Notes under the pieces: model-generated
The model's input: the letters and a program-made list of their open reading frames with translations, nothing else
The model's database searches: none
What the model was told of the DNA's origin: nothing
Assembly: GCF_049116555.1 (NCBI RefSeq)
Contig: NZ_JAGDYT010000001.1
Coordinates: forward strand, 868,001-932,000
Reading direction: 5' to 3'
From: Maricaulis maris_C
GTDB taxonomy: Bacteria > Pseudomonadota > Alphaproteobacteria > Caulobacterales > Maricaulaceae
DNA length: 64,000 bases
Made by a program: the position numbers and the translations under genes
Shown here: positions 57,905-64,000 of the stretch, piece after piece
Position numbering within the stretch: the first letter of the stretch is position 1
How the letters are laid out: each line of letters starts with the position of its first letter

Positions 57905-58408
57905 ATGACCGCCTCGAGCACTGCCAAAATACGCTTCCGGCCCCTGTTCGGCTTGGTCGGTCTGATGCTGGCCCTTCTGCTACCGGCCGGCGCAGCGCAG
58001 GCCGGCGAACAATATCTCGACCGCGACAGGCGACCGGTCGGTGGGTATGACATCGTCAGCTATCACACCGCAGACAGGCCCTTGGACGGTCTCGATACCA
58101 TCACCGCGGACCATAATGGTGTCACCTGGTATTTCGCCACCGAGGCCAATCGCGCGATCTTCCTTGCCGATCCGGAGCGCTATGTTCCGGCCTATGACGG
58201 GCATTGCGCCTACGCGCTGGCCAATGATCGCAAGGTGCGATCCGATCCGCTCGCCTATCGGGTGGTGGATGGTGTGCTCTACATGAATTTCTCGCCCTCC
58301 ATCCAGGAGCGCTGGGAGCGCGATATTCCGGGTTATCTGGAGCACTCCGAAGCGAACTGGCCGGACCATGAGGACGCCCCGGCTGCCCGGCCCAGTCGCT
58401 GGTTCTGA
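57905..58408 (+). CDS. Secreted YHS-domain protein
   Basis: 167 residues from ATG at 57905. A signal peptide (about 1-34, ending LLLPAGAAQAG) precedes a YHS-type module: QYLDRDRRPVGGYDIVSYHT, GVTWYFATEANRAIFLADPE, YVPAYDGHCAYALANDRKVR. In YHS domains these form a small fold that binds metal through cysteine or histidine, and here a GHC unit is present at the expected place. The role is unclear; it may stabilise or sense metal in the periplasm. It is divergent from bolA. Confidence 0.82.
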   Translation: MTASSTAKIRFRPLFGLVGLMLALLLPAGAAQAGEQYLDRDRRPVGGYDIVSYHTADRPLDGLDTITADHNGVTWYFATEANRAIFLADPERYVPAYDGHCAYALANDRKVRSDPLAYRVVDGVLYMNFSPSIQERWERDIPGYLEHSEANWPDHEDAPAARPSRWF

Positions 58409-58486
58409 TTGTTACGGAAAATTCGGTGGGGTTGGTTGATCCTGCATGCGACACTCGGCGCGGTTTGTTTTTTCGAGGGGTCTTCC

Positions 58487-59464
58487 ATGCGCGCCATTCT
58501 GGCTACTACTGCAATTTCACTGGCCATTCTCGCGACGGGCTGTGCCGCACTCCAGCCTGGCGCGATGGAATCGAGCGCCGCCGAGCAGGCAGCCTGGACG
58601 CTGGACCGGAGCCAGTTACTCACGGATCTGCAAGTGCTTGCAGCCGATGACATGGAGGGCCGGGCGGTCGCAACCGACGGCAATGCGCGGGCCCGGGCCT
58701 ATATCATCGCGCGCCTCGAGGCGATGGGCGCAGAGCCGGTCGATGGCGATTACGAGCACGCGTTCAGCTTCGAATCGCGCCGGACCGGCGAGAAGATGGA
58801 CGGGATCAATATCCTCGCCCGGATTGGCGGCAGCAGCGATAGCGACCGCACCATGGTGGTGACGGCTCATTATGACCATGTGGGCATGCGTGACGGCCAG
58901 ATCTGGAACGGTGCCGATGACAATGCATCCGGCGTTGCCTCCGTGCTCGCTGTCGCCGAAATGTTCCTGGCCGAGCCGCCCGAGCATGATGTGATCATTG
59001 CCCTGGTCGATGCCGAGGAAAATGGTCTTCAGGGCGCGCGCGCCTTTGTCGAGAACCCGCCAATCCCGGCCGAGGACATTACCTTCAATCTGAATATGGA
59101 TATGGTCGCCATGTCGACCGATCGCATCCTTTGGGCCGTCGGGACCTATCACTATCCCTTCCTCACGCCGATCGTCGACGATGTCGCGGAACGGGCCAGC
59201 GTCGCCATGCCAATGGGGTATGACGAGCCGACCGAAGAGCCCGGTGGTGACTGGACCAATCTCACCGATAGCGGGGCCTTCCACGCTGCCGGAATCCCCT
59301 TCATCTATCTGGGTGTCGATTTCCATCCGCATTACCACCAGCCGACGGATACCTACGAGAACATGACGCTGGACTTCTTCCAGGATGCAGCCGCAGCGGT
59401 CGCGGATTTCGCGCGTGTTTCGGACCAAAGGCTCGACATGATCGGTGAGGCGTCAGGGCGCTAG
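58487..59464 (+). CDS. M28-family metallopeptidase lipoprotein
   Basis: 325 residues from ATG at 58487. The signal peptide ends in a lipobox (AILATGCAALQ). A two-zinc peptidase core follows: VVTAHYDHVGMRDGQIWNGA (first His and the bridging Asp in GADDNASG), then DAEENGLQGA (Glu base and ligand), NLNMDMVAMS (Asp) and a C-terminal HYHQPTDTYENMT histidine. This order defines M28 aminopeptidases. It is exported and lipid-anchored, and probably trims peptides in the periplasm. Confidence 0.9.
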   Translation: MRAILATTAISLAILATGCAALQPGAMESSAAEQAAWTLDRSQLLTDLQVLAADDMEGRAVATDGNARARAYIIARLEAMGAEPVDGDYEHAFSFESRRTGEKMDGINILARIGGSSDSDRTMVVTAHYDHVGMRDGQIWNGADDNASGVASVLAVAEMFLAEPPEHDVIIALVDAEENGLQGARAFVENPPIPAEDITFNLNMDMVAMSTDRILWAVGTYHYPFLTPIVDDVAERASVAMPMGYDEPTEEPGGDWTNLTDSGAFHAAGIPFIYLGVDFHPHYHQPTDTYENMTLDFFQDAAAAVADFARVSDQRLDMIGEASGR

Positions 59465-59479
59465 CGCCCCGACGATCGC

Positions 59480-60643
59480 TCATTCGGCAGCGAGGCGCCG
59501 TGCCTTGGACGTCTGCGGTCCCATGAAAATTGTCCGCCAGATAGCGAAACTCTCTGCCCACATCTTGCGGTCATTGGCCTGATCAACCGTCTGTCGCAAT
59601 TGACGGACATAGCTGCCCAGGCCGGCCGCGTAGGTGCGGCACTGGCTGCAATCGAGATTGGGATTGCCGCACTTCTGGGTGCTGACCGCCCGGTCGATCT
59701 GGTGGTGCCGGTGCCAGCCATCCGCCCGGAATGAGCAGTCCGTCGCGATGCCGTTCTCATCGAGCTCATACGGCGCCGGTGTCCGGCCGATCCAGCGATC
59801 ATAGGGGAGCGAGTAGACCACGGTCGCGGGGAAGTCCGCACACACGCCGGCCAGCACGTCGTGACTGTGGGCGAGGGCGTCCTCATCCAGAATGAGATTG
59901 TCCTCGGCCGTCGAAAAGCGGAAATATTCAGTCCGAGATTTGTCGGTCGCATTCAACCGGTCCAGATAATCACTGGTCGGGCTGTAATAATTGAAGCTGA
60001 TCTGGACCCCGGCGTCGCGGCAGCGTCGGACCATCGGGCGGATCTCCTCGATATTCTGCGCATTCACCGTGAAGATGAAAAGCGCGCGGGGATCGCCCTC
60101 ATAATTGCGGAACGCCTTGTTATTGACGCTGGCCCCGCGAACGCGATCAGCCGTGTCATCATCGCCCCAGAGAGAAACGTGGATTCGGTAGGGGATATCG
60201 GCGGGAATGCGCCGCGTGCCATTGGTGAAGACCATGCCCCAGGGGATGCCGGCTGCCGCGGCGCGAATCCGGTCCGGGTGGAGCGAGGGTTCTGCTCCGG
60301 CCAGAAAGGCGTAGTTGACGCCGCGCTGGCCTTCGGCGCGGAAAAAGGACTGCCAGTCGGACAGCCCGCCGGTTTCCGGTTGGATGTTGGATGCCTCACC
60401 GGAAAAGTAGAAGCAGCCTTCACAGCGAAGATTGCAGGTGGAGGCGAGGTCATAGCCCGAACTGCGCAACTGGCTGCCCAGCCTAAGAAGGCGCAACAAT
60501 TCACGCCGTTTGGCGTGATCTGACCTCTGCGAAGCGAAGGCCGGGATCGGCTCGGCGCTGCCAGCGGCGCTCGAGCCGGGCGGCTTTGAGCCAGTCTGGC
60601 CCGGGCGGGTCGGACATACGGAAACAGGGGGGAATTTCGACAT
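59480..60643 (-). CDS. Radical SAM enzyme with C-terminal cysteine cluster
   Basis: 387 residues. The radical SAM motif CNLRCEGC is at residues 70-77, in LASTCNLRCEGCFYFSGEAS. Later come FLAGAEPSLHPDR, GMVFTNGTRRIPADIPYRIH, ISFNYYSPTSDYLDRLN. The C-terminal KCGNPNLDCSQCRTYAAG holds a CX6CX2C set that may bind an auxiliary iron-sulfur cluster, as in SPASM-type enzymes, but the spacing is not a textbook match. The upstream hydrolase gene ends 6 bases before it. The substrate and pathway are unknown; peptide or cofactor modification is a guess. Confidence 0.82.
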   Translation of the reverse strand: MSKFPPVSVCPTRPGQTGSKPPGSSAAGSAEPIPAFASQRSDHAKRRELLRLLRLGSQLRSSGYDLASTCNLRCEGCFYFSGEASNIQPETGGLSDWQSFFRAEGQRGVNYAFLAGAEPSLHPDRIRAAAAGIPWGMVFTNGTRRIPADIPYRIHVSLWGDDDTADRVRGASVNNKAFRNYEGDPRALFIFTVNAQNIEEIRPMVRRCRDAGVQISFNYYSPTSDYLDRLNATDKSRTEYFRFSTAEDNLILDEDALAHSHDVLAGVCADFPATVVYSLPYDRWIGRTPAPYELDENGIATDCSFRADGWHRHHQIDRAVSTQKCGNPNLDCSQCRTYAAGLGSYVRQLRQTVDQANDRKMWAESFAIWRTIFMGPQTSKARRLAAE

Positions 60644-60649
60644 GTCGCT

Positions 60650-62170
60650 TCAGGCCGGGCACGGGCGCGCGCGGAAACTGATGACGTTTTCCAGCACTTT
60701 GAGGATGATGTTGTGGCGCGTTTCATCATGCGTGGGATGCAGGGAGACGGTCGGAAACCCGGCCAGCAATTGGGCATGCGCCCGATCGAGCGCCATGCTG
60801 TCGCAATAATGCATGTCGATGCTTGGACAGGGGCCGTGGCGCTGCAGGCACGCGCTGACGGGTGCCGTGAAATCATCAGCGCCTGCGAGGCGCACGGCGT
60901 GATTGGCGATCATTGGAACACGATCATCACCGAGCGCGGCGAGATCCTCTGGGCGGCACAGGGTTCCGCCAGACAGGACGGCAATCCGGTCGACATCCAA
61001 TGCGAGGCCATAGCGTAGACTGGCATATCCGCCGCCTGATGTGCCGATGACCAGCACTTCCTCGCCCGGTTTGCGGGCGATCAACGGACGCAGGGCCTTC
61101 ACGGTCTCCCGGGCGGTTGCGGCCAGCGAGCCGATGCCGCAGGTGAAGGCGCGACGACTACTGTCGCGCAGGAAGATGCTGCGGTAGCCGGCATTCGCCA
61201 GAAGACGGTCGAAAACCGAGATCGGCACACCGCTCACCCGCTCGGCAAGGCCGGTGAAGACCAAAGCGATCTTGTGGCAGTCGCCGGCCTCGGAGACCAG
61301 GACTTCACCCGTGTCGTCACCCAGTGTGGCACGGCTCGGTTTCGGCGCCCGGGCGAGACTTCGCAGCATCCGCAGGACTTCCCGGCGGCGCGCGCGCGAG
61401 AAGCGGGACAGGCTGCTGACCGGGATCGCCTCGACCTCGCGTGCGGCTTGTCGAAAATCACCATCAAGAGCCGATTGAAGGGCCTCGGCCAGCTCTTCCA
61501 TTGTGCGGCGTGAGGGACGTTCGGCGCGGGGCTGATTGGCCTTCTGGTAGACCGCGCTGGCCCAGTCGTGTGCCAGCTTCGTCGCCCCGGTCGATTGCCT
61601 GGCGAGCAGCGTCTCAAACGGCTCAAACGCAATGCCGGACCTGGTCGCCTGGCGCAATTGAGCGCAGACGGCGCGGAAGCTGTCCGTGTCCGGCTGGGAC
61701 AGAACCACGCCGTGCAGGAGGCGGATCAGGGTCGGGTCATCCTCCGGCAGGGTCAATTGCTGCGCCAGAAGCGGCAGGAAGGATGGATCGCCCGGCCGTA
61801 ACTGCGAGAAGTGCGACATCGCAAGCAGCGCTCCGACCACATCACGCGTTTTCAGGCGCGCGATGGCGATCCGGATCCACGGGCATTCAGCAACCGGTAG
61901 ACCGAAATCGGTGTTGGGTGCCACGAGACCGGACAGGCGCGACCAATCACCGGCTGCGTAGCAGAACTCGATTTCGAAATGCGTGCGACGAGCGGCGTCC
62001 AGCCCGCCATCAACGGCCAGACGTATGCTTGCCATGGCACAGGGGAGATGGCCGACATGGAGGTGGCTCAGTGCATCGTAGTATAGGGCAATCGGGCCTT
62101 CCATGCCGGGTGGGCACGGATTGCCTGCGTCATCCGGTTTGTGGAGATCGCTTGCATTCGATACTACCAA
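60650..62170 (-). CDS. Large alpha/beta hydrolase with TPR-like N-terminus (TTG start)
   Basis: 506 residues from TTG at 62170. AGGGGTGAG lies just upstream of this TTG, while the first ATG (62104) has no ribosome site, so the TTG is favoured. Residues about 25-290 are helix-turn-helix repeats like tetratricopeptides (HLHVGHLPCAMASIRLAVDG; LKTRDVVGALLAMSHFSQLR). Residues about 300-505 are an alpha/beta hydrolase with the nucleophile in VLVIGTSGGGYASLRYG and a final histidine in LHPTHDETRHNIILKVLE. It forms an operon with the radical SAM gene. A distant likeness to Asp2-type glycan-modifying hydrolases is possible but unproven. Confidence 0.72.
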   Translation of the reverse strand: MVVSNASDLHKPDDAGNPCPPGMEGPIALYYDALSHLHVGHLPCAMASIRLAVDGGLDAARRTHFEIEFCYAAGDWSRLSGLVAPNTDFGLPVAECPWIRIAIARLKTRDVVGALLAMSHFSQLRPGDPSFLPLLAQQLTLPEDDPTLIRLLHGVVLSQPDTDSFRAVCAQLRQATRSGIAFEPFETLLARQSTGATKLAHDWASAVYQKANQPRAERPSRRTMEELAEALQSALDGDFRQAAREVEAIPVSSLSRFSRARRREVLRMLRSLARAPKPSRATLGDDTGEVLVSEAGDCHKIALVFTGLAERVSGVPISVFDRLLANAGYRSIFLRDSSRRAFTCGIGSLAATARETVKALRPLIARKPGEEVLVIGTSGGGYASLRYGLALDVDRIAVLSGGTLCRPEDLAALGDDRVPMIANHAVRLAGADDFTAPVSACLQRHGPCPSIDMHYCDSMALDRAHAQLLAGFPTVSLHPTHDETRHNIILKVLENVISFRARPCPA

Positions 62171-62261
62171 GACTCACCCCTAAAATCGGAACACCCTTAA
62201 ATAGTGCGCCAATTCCAGGTAGTAAATCAAGTCGGAGCGGCTTTTGGTCGTGCGCCTTGAC

Positions 62262-64000
62262 CTATTCGGCGGCTTCGGCCAGCTGATCCATCAGGCCCGG
62301 CATCCAGCCTTCCCAGGCCGCCCGCAGACGGTCCAGCTCCAGCGGGTGGGCACCATTGACGGTGACCGCCTTGCCGCCGGCGAGGCCGACCACATGGACC
62401 GGGATGTCATCGGCCTTGGCGTCCTGCAGGATAGCGATCGCGTCTTCCTTGGCAGCGGCCAGGAGGTAACGCCCCTGGTCTTCGCCAAAGAGATAGCCAT
62501 GCATGGGCACATTGCCTTCATGGGCCAGCTTGATTCCCATATCGGAGGCGAGCGCCATGTCGGCCGCCGCACAGGCAAGGCCGCCATCGGAGAGGTCGTG
62601 ACAGGCTGACAGGCGTCCGGCGCGGATCTGGCCCCGTACGAAATCGCCATTGGCTTTTTCGACATCCAGATCGACCAGCGGCGCGCCGCCATCTTCTCGG
62701 CCCTCGACGACTTTGAGATAGACCGAGGCACCCAGCGCGCCCTCGGTCTCGCCGACGACCAGCAGGATATCGCCTTCGCGCATGCCACCGAAATGGGCGC
62801 GCTGGTCCATGTCCGGGATCAGGCCGACACCGCCAATGGCCGGCGTCGGCGGAATGGCGACGCCATTGGTCTCATTGTAGAGGCTGACATTGCCGGACAC
62901 GACCGGGAAGTCGAGCTTGGCACAGGCCTCGGCCATGCCGTCGATACAGCCGACGAACTGGCCCATGATTTCTTCCCGCTCGGGATTGCCGAAGTTCAGG
63001 CAGTCGGTGATGGCGATCGGATCGGCACCGGTGGCGGTCAGATTGCGCCAGGCTTCTGCGACCGCCTGCTTGCCGCCCTCGAACGGGTTGGCAAAGCAAT
63101 AGCGCGGCGTGCAATCGGTGGTGATGGCCAGCGCCTTCTTCGTCCCGTGCACGCGGACAATGGCGGCATCCGACGGATCTTCCGAGGAAGCCGCCGTGTC
63201 GGCCATGACGTGGCGGTCATACTGTTTCCAGATCCACGCCTTGGACGCCATGTCCGGGCTCGACATGACCTTCAGCAGGATCTCGCCCATATGATCGGGT
63301 TGGGCGACGTCCTTGGCATTGAGCTGGGCGCGCACTTCCGGCGCGAAATAGGGGCGCTCGTATTTCGGCGCGTCATCGGCCAGCGGGGCGACCGGGATGT
63401 CGCAAACGGTCTCGCCCTTGTGGGTCAGCACCATGCGACCGGTATCCGTGGTCTCGCCGATCACGGCGACGTCCAATTCCCACTTCTTGAAGATCTCGTA
63501 GGTGACGTCCTCTCGGCCCGGCTTCATGATGACCAGCATCCGCTCCTGGCTTTCCGAGAGCATCATCTCATAGGTCGTCATGTTGGTTTCGCGCTGGGGC
63601 ACCTTGTCCATGTCGAGCGCGATGCCGATCCCGCCCTTGTCGGCCATCTCGACCGAGGAGGAGGTCAGCCCGGCCGCGCCCATGTCCTGGATGGCGGCGA
63701 TGGCGTCGGTCGCCATCAGCTCGAGGCAGGCCTCGATCAGCTTCTTCTCGGTGAAGGGGTCGCCAACCTGGACGGTGGGACGCTTTTCCTCGGAGGCATC
63801 ATCGAATTCGGCCGAGGCCATGGTCGCGCCATGAATGCCGTCGCGGCCGGTTTTGGAGCCGACATAAACGATCGGCTGGCCCGGCTCGGCGCCGCGGGCA
63901 TAGAAGATGTTGTCAGCGTCCGCGAGGCCCACGGCCATCGCATTGACCAGGATATTGCCGTTATAGCCGGCGTGGAAATTGGTCTCGCCGCCCACGGTCG
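62262..64000 (-). CDS. purL: Phosphoribosylformylglycinamidine synthase subunit PurL (5' end outside window)
   Basis: The frame enters from beyond 64000 and ends at 62262, so about 579 C-terminal residues are visible. VGGETNFHAGYNGNILVNAM opens it, then AQDMGAAGLTSSSVEMADKG, the PurM-like ATP-binding repeats, ITDCLNFGNPEREEIMGQFV and SVSLYNETNG-like PPTPAIGGVGLI, ending with SDGGLACAAADMALASDMGI. This is the small, separate PurL of alphaproteobacteria. It converts FGAR with ATP and glutamine-derived ammonia to FGAM in purine synthesis, together with PurS and PurQ, which lie outside the window. Confidence 0.96.
   Translation of the reverse strand, partial: TVGGETNFHAGYNGNILVNAMAVGLADADNIFYARGAEPGQPIVYVGSKTGRDGIHGATMASAEFDDASEEKRPTVQVGDPFTEKKLIEACLELMATDAIAAIQDMGAAGLTSSSVEMADKGGIGIALDMDKVPQRETNMTTYEMMLSESQERMLVIMKPGREDVTYEIFKKWELDVAVIGETTDTGRMVLTHKGETVCDIPVAPLADDAPKYERPYFAPEVRAQLNAKDVAQPDHMGEILLKVMSSPDMASKAWIWKQYDRHVMADTAASSEDPSDAAIVRVHGTKKALAITTDCTPRYCFANPFEGGKQAVAEAWRNLTATGADPIAITDCLNFGNPEREEIMGQFVGCIDGMAEACAKLDFPVVSGNVSLYNETNGVAIPPTPAIGGVGLIPDMDQRAHFGGMREGDILLVVGETEGALGASVYLKVVEGREDGGAPLVDLDVEKANGDFVRGQIRAGRLSACHDLSDGGLACAAADMALASDMGIKLAHEGNVPMHGYLFGEDQGRYLLAAAKEDAIAILQDAKADDIPVHVVGLAGGKAVTVNGAHPLELDRLRAAWEGWMPGLMDQLAEAAE

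Overview
The window is 64 kb of GC-rich chromosomal DNA from a stalked or dimorphic-type alphaproteobacterium, most like Maricaulis or another Hyphomonadaceae/Caulobacterales relative. The evidence is a PopZ-type polar organiser (DUF2497), an alphaproteobacterial SOS box (GTTC-N7-GTTC) in front of recA, a perfect CtrA-type TTAA-N7-TTAA box, a plant-type class II DAHP synthase and a 205-residue S4. The species is inferred from content only. I see no insertion sequence, phage, CRISPR array, rRNA or origin. The region reads as ordinary housekeeping chromosome with a few poorly described accessory loci.

Layout. 1-5 kb (minus): the start of an APC-type permease, then a ferric-iron ABC importer (fbpA-fbpB-fbpC) with a Fur-like box upstream, and tRNA-Val. 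5-13 kb: a small unknown protein and gph, then a tight six-gene plus-strand run glmU, succinate-semialdehyde dehydrogenase, rpiA, DUF2059, glutathione reductase and DAHP synthase, closed by a bidirectional terminator shared with an HU gene. 13.6-18.2 kb: a small membrane protein, a response regulator with a GAF-histidine kinase, and a minus-strand trio in which two related DUF3667-like membrane proteins flank a zinc-free alcohol-dehydrogenase-like reductase. 18.4-24 kb: Gfo/Idh oxidoreductase, nadE, two tandem paralogous membrane proteins, gltX. 24-25.6 kb: an alpha/beta hydrolase, a four-helix membrane protein and a small XRE regulator behind an operator-like array. 25.6-31.2 kb: LOG protein, LysM protein, Atm1-type ABC exporter, unknown membrane proteins, tyrA.

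31.2-35.6 kb: tRNA-Asn, a strong candidate small RNA with a CtrA-type box, a DUF962 protein, a 46-residue DUF2256 zinc-ribbon protein, an iron-sulfur PhrB-type photolyase, a divergent SDR enzyme, tRNA-Cys and a PCMT-family protein. 35.8-43.6 kb: TolC-like protein, popZ, an MltF-like transglycosylase, recA, alaS. 43.6-52.3 kb: an NTF2-like protein, unknown proteins, a glycerophosphodiesterase, icd, a TrmJ-type methyltransferase, an orphan amidoligase, a secreted protein with a duplicated domain, rpsD and a lipoprotein. 52.3-57.7 kb (minus): a translationally coupled otsA-otsB-GH15 trehalose operon, then a bolA-aldo/keto reductase-grxD group. 57.9-64 kb: a YHS-domain protein, an M28 lipoprotein peptidase, an unexplained pair of TPR-like alpha/beta hydrolase plus radical SAM enzyme, and the 3' part of purL.

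The loci that look least described are the CtrA-box small RNA (about 31434-31544), the hydrolase/membrane/XRE operon with helically phased operators (23981-25627), and the hydrolase-radical SAM pair (59480-62170). All calls come from reading the sequence; no database search was run.
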